Shown piece by piece: positions 50,585 to 61,000 of a stretch of 64,000 nt of DNA. The translations under genes were made by a program, and so were the position numbers. The DNA comes from Typhlomys cinereus. Lineage: Eukaryota > Chordata > Mammalia > Rodentia > Platacanthomyidae. A model generated the notes under the pieces. The model worked only from the letters and a program-made list of their open reading frames with translations. It was not told the DNA's origin and searched no databases. The DNA lies in assembly GCA_023101885.1 (NCBI GenBank), contig JALPQD010000294.1:299501-363500 (forward strand), written 5' to 3'. Positions within the stretch are counted from its first letter, which is position 1. Each line of letters begins with the position of its first letter.

Positions 50585-50720
50585 CCCAAGATAGAGTTTT
50601 ACTCTGTAACCCAGGTCCTGACTTCATTCTGCAGACAAGGCTGACCTTTCACTTATAAATCTTCTTGCCTTGACCTCCTGAGTGTTGGGATTGTAAGGTG
50701 TGCACCACCACAAACAGCTT
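50585..50720 (-). repeat. B1-like SINE
   Basis: Blocks CTTGACCTCCTGAGTGTTGG and GGATTGTAAGGTGTGCACCA, preceded by a CCTTCC tract. Confidence 0.65.
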
Positions 50721-50919
50721 TCGAGGGTAAATCTTGAAAACATAGCAAGTAAAAGGACCTGACAGAGACTCATGAATTACACAACTTCTTTTCTGTGAAA
50801 TATGTAGAATAGGTAAACCCAGGGGGACAGAAAGTAGTGATGGGCAGAGGTGCGATTGGTGTGAATGTGGTACAGAAAAAATGGGGTGGGTGAATGTTCA
50901 TGGACAGAGGTTTCCTTTG

Positions 50920-51078
50920 GGTAAGGAGACCTAGAGACCTGAATTAGATCCCCCGAAGCCCACATGGTGAAAGGAGAAAACTGATTCCAAAAAATTGTCC
51001 TCTGACTTTGTCCATCTGTGTACCATGGCATGCACATGTTCCTCTCACTCTCTCACTCTCTCTCTCTCAAATAAATAA
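50920..51078 (+). repeat. Family S SINE
   Basis: AGCCCACATGGTGAAAGGAG block and an AATAAATAAAAT tail; the young SINE sits just downstream. Confidence 0.65.
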
Positions 51079-51106
51079 AATATGTATTTTTTAAAAAGTT
51101 TTCTGG

Positions 51107-51398
51107 GGGCTGGAGAGGTGGCTCAGCGGGTAAGCCTCTGCCTTGCAGGCAGAAGGTCCTGAGTTCCGATCCTAGACCCCACTTATAGACGCCAGGCAGA
51201 AGTGGGGGCGGCCTGCGTTTCTGGTCCTGGTAGGGCGGAGCCTGTGAATCCCAGGGCAGAGTAAACAAGGAGGAGGTGGAGGCATTAATGGTGGTTCCTG
51301 AATTTGTCCGTGGTTCTACACACACACAAATACATACACACACATACATGCATACACACGCACAATTGAATAAATAATAATAATAATAATAAATTTTA
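51107..51398 (+). mobile_element. Young GC-rich SINE next to an older relative
   Basis: Flanked by a 14-bp target-site duplication, AAAAAGTTTTCTGG at 51093-51106 and 51399-51412. A family L copy starts at 51413, so the insertion landed exactly at the 5' boundary of an older related SINE. Confidence 0.9.
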
Positions 51399-51412
51399 AA
51401 AAAGTTTTCTGG

Positions 51413-51690
51413 GGGCTGGAGAGATGACTTAGTGGTTAAAACTCTGCCTCACAAGCAAAAAGACCTGAGTTTGGATCCCAGATCTCATGTAAAAACACCA
51501 GACAAAATGGAGGTAGCCTGCGCTTCTAGAGCCTGGGAGATCCCAAAACTAAACAAAAAGGAAGTAGAAGCAATCCAGGATGATTCTGAAAGTTACCCTT
51601 GGTCCTCCACAGGCACACACAGTGCTCTCTGACTCACACAGACACAGACACACAAATACAAAATAAATAAATAAATAAACAAACAAACAA
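51413..51690 (+). repeat. Family L SINE
   Basis: Head GGGCTGGAGAGATGACTTAG and CTCATGTAAAAACACCAGAC body; AAATAAATAAATAAAC-type tail. Confidence 0.75.
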
Positions 51691-52381
51691 TTTTCATTTC
51701 ATAAAGACCCATTTATTAATCCTTATACTGTTGAAATTCTTTTCTGAAAGCCCTTGCCTGTATTTCCCTGTTTCCCTCCAGCAGTTTCAAACTTTCAGGC
51801 CTTATCATGTGAAATATTTTCTTAGGTAGATACCACACAAACATCTATCCACCCCAGACAGGAATTAGATGGCAGACTAAAGTAATTATCACACTAAGGT
51901 CCAACCTGACGAACCAACAAGTTTATTTGGGTTCCTTCCAAGAGTAGGGATGAGGGTTACCCTCAGGAGCTGGGACGACTCAAAGCCAGCTACATCACTA
52001 GAAAAGCCCACCTCAGCATGGCTGATGGCTTCCTCATGTCTGCATAGAGTTTCCTTCAATTAACCTTTCTCAGCCTGTATACCTTAGGGGCCCTCCCAGA
52101 CCTTGGGACCTTGAGGACACGTGGGAGGATCTTGTAGGGGCACAGGAGTTGGACATAAGGGAGGGTACATGTGTACATGACAGGTGTGATCCTAATGGCC
52201 TCAGACAGGCTAATGGTTCAGAGGAAATCAGGCAACAAACCTGGGGCCATGTTGAGATATGGAAATCTAGTTTCGAACTTTCACATGTAGCAATGCAGTT
52301 GGAAAGGCAGTCTTTTCTGCAATCCATGGGTTTCTTTTTTCACACCTTTGACAAAAAAATAGGTGGCTACAGCTTTGTGAG

Positions 52382-52427
<46 letters not shown>

Positions 52428-52444
52428 CATCCATCCATCCATCT
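52382..52444. repeat. (CTAT)n / (CCAT)n microsatellite
   Basis: CTAT run of about 47 bp that switches to CCAT units. A B1-like fragment follows. Confidence 0.9.
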
Positions 52445-52559
52445 AGATGGTCTGATGCAACCCAAACTGGTCTCAAACTCACTAAGTGGCAGAGGATGAC
52501 CTTATACTTTTGATCCTCCTGTCTCTACTACCTAAGTGCTTTGATGACAGGACTTTGGC

Positions 52560-52965
52560 AAGGAGCCTTTTGGATCTTTTTCCGAGTCTTCCTTTCTATT
52601 CCCCTTATCCATATGTCTGTTTTTGTGCTGTCAGCATGGATGTGTAGTCATTGTGGTTCCATAATATAATTAGAGATCGAGTTTGGTGATTTTCCCCAGT
52701 ATCACTTTTCTGCTAAAAAATATTTGGGATATTTCATACTTCCATACGAACTTGAAGATTGGTCTTTTTCTAACTCTAAGAACCATGATTTTGGAACTTG
52801 ATGGTGACTGTAATATAGCCATTTTCATAATATTAATTCTGCCTATTCATAGACATGGAAAGTCTTTCCATCTTCTGAGTATTGTTCAACTATTTTAGTA
52901 TCCTAAAGTTTTAAAATTTTCATAGAAGTCTTTCACCTCTTCAGTTTAGCTTTATGATTTTCTCC
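52560..52965 (-). mobile_element. Antisense L1 ORF2 remnant
   Basis: The plus strand carries the block order I know from antisense rodent L1 reverse-transcriptase sequence: CCCCTTATCCATATGTCTGT, GTGGTTCCATAATATAATTA, TTGATGGTGACTGTAATATA, ATTCATAGACATGGAAAGTC. It is 5'-truncated and carries many stops. Confidence 0.7.
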
Positions 52966-52984
52966 CATCACTTGAGACGGGGAA

Positions 52985-53080
52985 GGAGGAAGATCAGAAG
53001 TTTAAAGTCATCCTCTGCCAAATAGGGAGCTTTAGGCCAGCCTGGGCTATGTGAAACACTGTCTCAAAATAAACAAACAA
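52985..53080 (+). repeat. B1-like SINE 3' half
   Basis: GGAGGAAGATCAGAAGTTTA then CCAGCCTGGGCTATGTGAAA and TGTCTCAAAATAAAC. Confidence 0.75.
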
Positions 53081-53869
53081 GTTGAAAAACCAATGTCTTA
53101 TGTAGCTTCCTGGTTGTATTCCTTCGTTCCAACTCCCAGAACCACTCTGCCAACCAATCCTGTGTTTGCCATAGTCTTGAACATTTGTGTCCTTTTACAC
53201 ATGCAATCCTTTGGGGGGATTTTTTTGGTATTTTTATATGTGCATGCATTTTGTTTTTGTGAATGGCATGAAGTGTTATATTTATGCATGTTCACATATG
53301 TGTGGGTGCACAAGTGCACATGTGGAGACCAGAGATTAACATGGGGTATCTAAGTTTCTCACTTGAACCCAGTGCTTGCCAGTTTGGCTAGTCTAGCTAG
53401 CAAACATACTTGGGGAGGGCTCCCCTGTTTCCACCTCCCAAGTATTAAGATTACAAACAGGCTACTAGACCCAACCATCATTCACAGGGGTGTTAAAAAT
53501 TCGAACTCTGGTCCTCATGACTGCACTGCAAGGTTCTTACCCACTGAGCCATCTCCTCAGCCCCATGGGGTTTTATGCAACTATGTAAATGACATTTCAC
53601 TATTCAGATTTCTAGACAGGTTGTGAGGTGGGTTGTCTGTGTGGATAAACATTGTTGGTTCATTTGCTTTCACTACTTTATAGGACTTCTCTGTGAGAAT
53701 GTATGCCATGTCTATCTGTCTATTACTTTTACTGTCAGGATGGACATTGGGGAATTTCAGGTTTTCTCTTACTCTAGCAAGCATTCCTGCTTGCGCTTAT
53801 TTCTTTAGTTTGTGGAACAGTTTCTCTAGGATGTTGGTCCCAAGTAGCAAGGTTATACCTTTTATTTAT

Positions 53870-54303
53870 TTATTATTTATTTATATGTGTGTAGGTGTAT
53901 GGATATGTGTAGAAAAGGGCACTGTAAATGCCTGTGGAGGTCCAAGGGTGACTTCGGGAATTTTCCTGCATTGCTTCTATCTCCTTATTGGTTAGTTCTG
54001 GGGGTTTCCCAGGCTTTGATTTCCAGGGTGGGAAGTGCACTTTTGCATGAGATCTGGTGATCTGAACATAGGTTCTTTTTTTTTTTTTTTATTCAACTGT
54101 GTGCATATGCGTGTATATGTGCGCGCGTCTGTGTGCCGACCCGCTTCCGCCTGGCGTCTATACGTGGGATCTGGGATCCGAACTCAGGACCTTCCACCTG
54201 CAAGGCAGAGGCTTAACCCCTGAGCCACCTCTCCAGCCCATGAACATAGGTTCTTTTGCTTGTCAGGCAAAGACTTTTAATTCCTGAGCCAGCTTACCAG
54301 TCT
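53870..54303 (-). repeat. Family L SINE, split by a young SINE (duplicate A)
   Basis: It shares the private variant GCTTTGATTTCCAGGGTGGG with the next copy, so the two are a tandem duplication. The young SINE at 54080-54240 interrupts it. Confidence 0.7.
54080..54240 (-). mobile_element. Young GC-rich SINE with internal deletion
   Basis: The 17-bp target-site duplication TGAACATAGGTTCTTTT is at 54063-54079 and 54241-54257. About 100 nt of the body (GAACCACGGACG... to GCGCAGA...) are missing, so the 3' tract joins the GCTTCCGCCTGGCG segment directly. Confidence 0.9.
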
Positions 54304-54309
54304 ATTGTT

Positions 54310-54575
54310 TATTTGTTTGTTTGTTTATATGTGTATAGGTATCTGGATATGTGTAGAAGAGGGCATTGTAAATGCTTGTGGAGGTCCAAAGGTGATTTCA
54401 GGAATTATCCTGCATTGCTTCTATCTCCTTATTGCTTTGTTCTGGGGTTTCCCAGGCTTTGATTTCCAGGGTGGGAAGTGCACTTTACATGGGATCTGGT
54501 GATCTGAACACAGGTTCTTTTGCTTGCCAGGCAAAGACCTTTAACTCCTGAGCCTCCTTACCAATCTATTGTTTA
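54310..54575 (-). repeat. Family L SINE (duplicate B)
   Basis: Close copy of the preceding unit but without the young insertion. A third, less similar family L copy follows at 54605-54835. Confidence 0.7.
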
Positions 54576-55639
54576 TTTTATTTATTTATTTGTTTGTTTG
54601 TTTAGTGTGTGTATCGAAGAGGGCACTTGAGTGCCTTATGTGCCTGTGGAGGCCCAGTGGTGATATCAGTAATCATCCTGGATTGCTCTGTCTTCTTATT
54701 TATTTGCTGTGGGGTTTCCCAGGCTCTGTCTTCCAGAACCAGAAGTGCAGGCCACTGTCATTTCTGCTGGGCATCTGAACTCAAGTCCTTTTGCTTGTGA
54801 GGCAAAGAATTTAACTCCCAAATCATCTCGTCATATTGTTAATTTTTTTGAGACAGAGTTGGGTGTAGTCCAGATTGGCCCAGAATTCATTGTTCAGCGT
54901 ATCTGATCTATGGGCATGGACCTCCCAAATTGTTGAGATTACAGCTTTGATTCACCTTGCTGGCTCTAGCTATCAATCTCTTTCAGATCTCTGACCAGAA
55001 GAATCACCAGAATCAGTAGGGAGCCCTAGGTTCACTTCATCTCCATCCCCACTGGATTGGGTCAATGTCAGTGGCCCCAAGAAATTGGTGATCATCTTTA
55101 TCTGGACAGGTATTTGTGTTAGGGTACATCATAGAGCTGGGGGGGGCTTGAAAGTGATTCCTTGTGTGGCTTTGTCTGACAGATAGGAAAACGAAGAGCA
55201 GAGGTGGCAAGCCACTTTTGCACAGACTCAGAGAGATGCGTACACTTTCTTCAGTTGGTTGTCATTCTTATTCATTCAGTACATAATAACATGGTCTAGG
55301 CTATCCATTGTCCTCGTGTAAAACAAAAACAAAGACGCCCGCTCCGCGCACTGCGCATGGAACTTGTTTATTTGGAAGTAATTCTGACGAATTGCTAATT
55401 ATATTTGCAATGAAGGGAGCGTGATCCTAATTACAGTGGGTTCCCCAGAGGGGCGCTCCATAAGCCAGGACTTGTCTTTAAGGTCCTTCTCAATCTCCCC
55501 TCTTTTGAACCGGTTCTATGGAAAGAAAACCCCACCGAGTTCGTGTGGGTACATATTTCCAAAACGAACGGTAATAATAAGAGGGAGGGCGAATGGTTCA
55601 GCAGAGAGCAAGGAGGCCTAGCAGGGCTGTCAATAAAGT

Positions 55640-56200
55640 TTTGTTGCCTTGGCAACCACAGGCCTCATGGGGCGGGGTAACAAAGGCACCCGCTCATTCA
55701 CCTCCTCCCTCCCATTCGCTCGGGATTTCACCCTTCTTGAAACGGAAAGGAAGAGAACAGAGACCACTTCATGATGACAGAAAGAGTCTTTAGCCAATAG
55801 AAATATGGGCCGTCCCAAGGCTAGCCAGTCATATACGAAATCTGGGCCCAGTATAGCCCGCCCTCTTTTCACTGGAGGACCTGAATAACCTGACCCAGAC
55901 AGAGTTTCGCTGGGAGCGACGGAGCTTTGGGCCAATGAAAGCATTGACTTCGGGCAGCGGGAATAGGAGGTGGGATCTGTCTCCATAACAACACCTGAAG
56001 GACAGCGGCACAAACCAATAGCTGGAGTTCATTGAACTTAATTGGCAGCGCGGGCGTGGCGGGGCTTTATGGGGCATTGACAGTGAAGAGCGACCTGAAA
56101 CTCGACCAATAGGAACGGCGCTATCTTCATAGCAACGGATAAGTGACGGCGATTTGGAGCTATGGAAGACTGCGGCCGCCGGGGTGGGGCGGGACCTCGG
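55640..56200 (+). promoter_or_regulatory. KMT5C: KMT5C promoter: X-box palindrome and CCAAT cluster
   Basis: GTTGCCTTGGCAAC (55643-55656) is a perfect palindromic RFX X-box. CCAAT boxes lie at 55794, 55932, 56015 and 56106 in forward orientation and ATTGG at 56041 in reverse. RGYAAC half-sites appear near 56133. The region is CpG-rich and SINE-free, unlike everything upstream. No TATA box was seen. A second gene on the minus strand could share it, but no coding exon supports one. Confidence 0.65.
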
Positions 56201-56330
56201 TGAGGTTGGGAGGCGCGGGGACGGTGTCTGACGAGAGCTGGAAGAGGCAGTGGGAGGTGGTGGCGGCGGCAGCGCGGGCGCCTGAGGAGGAGGAGGAGCA
56301 GGAGAGGAGGAGGAGGAGGAGGAAAAGCGG
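56200..56330 (+). other. KMT5C: Putative noncoding first exon of KMT5C
   Basis: A purine-rich GAGGAGGAGG stretch ends at AAAAGCGG|GTGAGGGG, a good donor inside the CpG-rich region. The exon start is a guess. It would splice over about 1.5 kb to an exon that holds the start codon. Confidence 0.5.
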
Positions 56331-57860
56331 GTGAGGGGCGGCGCGGGGCCCGACCTCTGAGCCCTTGGGCCCCCGCCCCGTGCCGCCTGGACTCCCAGTC
56401 ACCCCCCCCCTTTCTTGCGCCCAGGTCTCCAACCCCTATTGGGTCTCGCGCTCCTTCGCGCCGCGGCCTCTGGCCCCGTGGTTCCTCACTCGGGGCCCTC
56501 CCTGTACCCCACAACCTTTCCTCGCCTCTCTATACCCCCACATGCCTCCTTGCACCCCATGGGTCGCTCTGTTCCTTCCTCACCACCCCCTACAGTTCTC
56601 TCCTTGGTGGCCCTGTTGTCTCTTCATGCACCCTAGACTTCTCCCCGGCACTGTTGGGGCGCTTCCTGACCCCTGTCTCACTCTCTTTGGTCGCTCAAAC
56701 TCTTCCTCTGTCACTGCTTTCCCAGCCCCACTTTCTAGAACCTTCCCCAGGCTTTTCTCTGTTTCCCAGACTGCCTGGGGCTTCAGGGTCTTTGCATTCA
56801 TTCTCATGTCTCCAGATCCCCTAGGACTGAATTCCTCAAACCCCACTGTAGCTCCCCTGACCCTTCTCTGCTTTCCTAGCTCTTACCCCTGACCTCCCCT
56901 GACTTTTGTGGGCCTCTCCCTTACACCAGCAGTTGGTCCCCTCCCCCCACCCCCAAGCCCTTGCAGACTTCGGGCTTTGTCAGTGGCTCTTCTGCCCCAG
57001 CACACCATGCCCTTGTGTACCTGGCCATATTTTTCGCGTCCTTTTTAATTTTATCCACATGATGCTCTCCAACTTCCAGGCTTCATTTGTACCAGCCTTT
57101 CTGTCTTATCCAGAACCTTCTTCCAGCCCTTGTAGTTTCTCTTGGTGGCTATTGGTAAACTGCCTCCCTTTCCCCAGGGCACAGACGGGCCAGGAAGATG
57201 GTTTACTATGCTTTAGGTACAGGATAGTCCTTTCTATGGTGGTTGGGTTGCTTTACTCTCCATTTTTCTTTCCTCATTGCCCCCTTTTTTTTTTTTTTTC
57301 CACTGGTTCCTGTCTGGCCATACCATTCCTTCCCACCTACCCACTCCATCTCTCATTTTTGTCCCCTGAGGTTACCCTTCCCTCTGTTGGAATCCTTGGA
57401 AAGGGAACAGGTGCTAAGGTCCCCCCCAGCTGCACCCTGGGGCTTTTGACCACTCCCTAGGGGAGGATGGCTTAGGAGGGAAATGGTAATAGCAGCTTCC
57501 CAAACGAGCCCAGTGCTGCACTGTCTGACTGGAAGCTCCAGAGCACTCACCAACTCTTGCAATACTAAACTTTTACGGTTGTCCTAGACCCACAGTTAAC
57601 CTGCCTCTTCTCTCTTCGAAGTGCACAGGCAGGAAGGTGGTGGTGGTGGTGAATCTGTGTGCATCAGCCAATGAATGTACACATATCCAGGGAAGGGTGT
57701 GTGTACTCAGAGGGGACATGGATCTGTGGAGCAGGAGGGAAAGGAGGTGCTAGGTCCATGTGGAGCTGTGTTTCTCAAGGGGATTCCCCTCGCTGTCTGG
57801 TATTCCCTCTTCTAGAGCCCTGGGAAGTCAGTGTTGCTTTCCTTCCCTGCTATTCTACAG
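56331..57860 (+). other. KMT5C: KMT5C 5' intron
   Basis: Pyrimidine-rich, largely repeat-free sequence with long open frames that look fortuitous. It ends in a strong acceptor, CCTGCTATTCTACAG at 57846-57860. Confidence 0.5.
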
Positions 57861-57950
57861 ATGAGCAGGCCACCAGCAGCCCACACAACTACTGAGTGGC
57901 ACAGAGCCCAGCCCTGCCCTGTGCCCCATTCTGTGCCCAAGGCAGCATGA
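57861..57950 (+). CDS. Possible upstream ORF of KMT5C (29 codons)
   Basis: If the acceptor at 57859-57860 is used, the exon starts with an ATG that opens a 29-residue frame ending in TGA at 57948-57950, only 13 nt before the KMT5C start. The product ([20 protein letters not shown]...) has no recognised domain. Its likely role, if real, is to limit translation of the main frame. Confidence 0.35.
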   Translation: MSRPPAAHTTTEWHRAQPCPVPHSVPKAA

Positions 57951-57963
57951 TCTTTCAAGCACC

Positions 57964-58073
57964 ATGGGACCCGACAGAGTGACAGCCAGAGAACTCTGTG
58001 AGAATGACGACCTGGCTACCAGTCTTGTCCTTGACCCTTACCTTGGTTTCCGCACTCATAAGATGAATGTCAG
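57964..58073 (+). CDS. KMT5C: KMT5C coding exon 1
   Basis: Residues 1-36 plus two bases ([20 protein letters not shown] onward). Confidence 0.96.
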
Positions 58074-61000
58074 GTGAGGGGGGCTTCTGGGTCCCCACCC
58101 CTTCCCTTGTATTTTTGGATCCCTCAGCTGGGCCTCCCCACAGTTTCAGGTGGGGGTTGGGGACCAGGCCAAGAAGGCCCTGGGACCCAGGCATACCCTT
58201 TCCCCCAGCCCTGTACCCCCCCTGCGGCGACAACACCACCTTCGCTCAGCACTGGAAACTTTCCTGAGGCAGCGGGACCTGGAGGCTGCATACCGGGCCC
58301 TGACGCTGGGAGGCTGGATGACCCACTACTTCCAGAGCCGGGGCCCAAGGCAGGAAGCTGCCCTCAAGACCCACGTGAGGGAGCCCCTTCTCCATCCTGC
58401 CCTGTGCTGTGTCCTCCCCATGTGACCCTTAGAAGCTCTAGAACCCTCGGGAAAGCAGTCCTCAGGTCCCTGCCCTGCCCCCTGGGGACACCCTATGAGA
58501 CTCAAAATTGTAATTGAAATGGTTCACTTTTTTCCTTGGACAGATGAGGACACTCAGGACCCCAAAAGGTCCCAGGCCACAAAGTGACAGAGCAGACCTA
58601 GCCCCAGAGAAAGGGTTCTCCATGCCCATCAGCCCTGCTTACCTTCTTTCCCTCCTCACTCCTATCCTTATATCTCAGGTATTTCGCTACCTCCGCGCCT
58701 TCCTACCAGAGAGCGGCTTTGCCATCCTGCCTTGTACCCGATACTCCATGGAGATCAATGGTGCCAAGATTGTGTCTACTCGCACTTGGTAAGGGGGTTG
58801 TTGGGAGAGGGGACTCTGGAGTAGCAGGGGGTGTTGAAACAAGGACAGCTGGTTAGTGGCTGGCACTGTCCCCCCTGGAATCTCTGTTCCCGTGGGTGTT
58901 TCCACATGAGAGATCATTGTCCCAGCAAGGACTAGGCAGCAATGTTTAGGACCCCATAGCCTGGCCTCTTGGCAGGAAGAAGAATGAAAAGTTGGAGCTG
59001 CTGGTGGGCTGCATCGCCGAGCTGCGTGAGGATGATGAGGGGCTGCTAAGGGCTGGCGAGAATGATTTCAGCATTATGTATTCCACCCGCAAAAGGAGTG
59101 CCCAGCTGTGGCTTGGCCCAGCCGCCTTCATCAACCATGGTGAGGACAGGGCCAGAGAAAGGATACAGGGGCTGGGAGGTGGGCAGGTAGACTTTTTTTT
59201 TTTTTGCAGGAGGCCAGGGACAAGCATTGCCCTTCACTTGCTTATTGGCCTTTCTTCTCCCTCCCTTCCACCTGTCCGGCTGCAGACTGCAAACCAAACT
59301 GCAAGGTGAGATCTTCAGGCTCTTTGGGTGGAGTGGGAATGTTGGGAGTGGGGAGGGAGTGCTGGTGTGCAGAGAGGGGTGGTCCTGGGTCCATCCACCT
59401 GACAAAGAAGTTTCCTATTCTTGACAATCCTTTGTGGTGGGCAGCAGCACCTGCAGTGATTCATCAGAAGAGAAGGAAGGATTTCAGAGCATGCCAGAGT
59501 TCAGGTGGTTCACCGACTTAGCCAAAAGTGTGATGGGCAGACAGATTAGCAAGTGGTGTTCCTCAGCCAGACAGCTCTGATGGCAGAAGCTGGGGAGAGG
59601 CCATAGAGAACCCTAGGAAGCCAGGGACCAAGACTCTGTGGGTAGAGGGGCCGAGGGAGAAGGTCTTGATAAGTCTGTTGAGGTGTGGTGATAACTGCCA
59701 CCTCCAGTTTTATGAGAGATGGTGACAGAATTGCAAGTTCCAGGCCAGTCTGAGCAGCTTAGTGACACAGTATCTCAAAACTAATTTTAAACAGCTCAGG
59801 AATGTAGCTCAGTGGTAGAGCACTTGCTTAGCATGTCAGACAAGAAAATCAAAAACAAAGTTTTAGCTTGGTGTCTTGGCTCATTTTAATCCCAGCATTT
59901 CAAAGGAAAGGCAGGATTGTTACAAATTGGAGACCAGTCACCTTGAGTCTACAAAAGTGAGTTCCAACCATTCAGGATTACATAGTGGCAAGACTTTGTG
60001 CCAAAAAAAGGAGGGGAGGGGTGGTGGAAGAGAGTCCCTAGGAAACCCTGAAACTTGGAGTGTCCAGGGACACTCCCTGGGAACTCTCAAACATGAGGAA
60101 GGGCCAGAGCTCAGCCTCTCCATTCAGCTATGCTGCTTGGCCTCCATTCTCTCCATTAGGCCATCTGTTGTGGTCAGGTGATGGGCATCTTAAACTGCAG
60201 GCTCTGGGATAGATGGTGTACAGGCTTTGCCAAGCCCTTCCCTGGCACAGATGTTAGGTGAGAGAAAGCATAGGGCAGCATGCAGATGGTGGCCAGCACT
60301 TAGTGATCTGGTCCTTGTGGGTACTGAAGGAGGGTAGGCTGTGCCAGGGAGCTAAGGTGTAAGGACGGGATAGCCAGGCTAGCTTGCTGTGGAAGCTCCG
60401 TTAGCATGTGCAACAGGAAATTTTTTTTTTCCTCAATCGATCTCTTTTGAGACTGGGTCTCTACCTAAATACTGAGTGTGCCTATAGGGTTAGTCTGGCT
60501 AGTCAGTTTGCTCTGGAGAATTCCTAGGCCTGGCCTTCCAGGGTTGGAATTACAGGCAGACTGCCAAGGCCTGCTTGCATAACACATGGATTTGGGGATC
60601 AACACTCCAGTCCTTTTGATTGATAAGACATCTCCCTAACCCAGAAGTTTGGTTTCTAACTAGCAGTGAGAGTGGTATACAGAAAGCTTGGTGGAAGGCA
60701 GGCGACCATGAGGTAGGAAGGCTATGGAGCTTACAGAGATAAGAGGTTAACTTAAGTTGGGTGATGGGACAAGAGAACAGGGATGCAGGAGGCAGTCAGC
60801 TTGGGAGGTGCTGATCAGTTGGCCCCAGACCATCGGGCAGGGAGGCATAACCATGCCCCCTCCTGGCTAGGGAGTGTAGGCAGTTGCAGAAGTGGGAGGA
60901 AGGCAAGGGAAGGCAGGAATTTGTCGAGGACCTTGAGGAGAGCTTCAAAGGCAGGGCTGCAGAAGCACACAAGCTTGTGAGAAGGGGACATGGTAGCTGG

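Larger units (their letters stand above)
43243..55330. other. Intergenic region between TMEM150B and KMT5C
   Basis: No protein gene was recognised in 12 kb. TMEM150B upstream exons may lie in the first part. The rest is SINE-dominated, with one L1 remnant, a CTAT/CCAT microsatellite and duplicated SINE copies. Confidence 0.75.

Noticed and set aside
55441..55460. CTCF-like sequence in CCCCAGAGGGGCGCTCC
   Set aside because: The AG step before the G run is misplaced, leaving four or five mismatches to the core.
56365..57460. Long open frames in the KMT5C 5' intron (up to 184 codons)
   Set aside because: They arise from pyrimidine-rich sequence with few stops, have no recognisable domain, overlap in several frames and lie between a good donor and a good acceptor.
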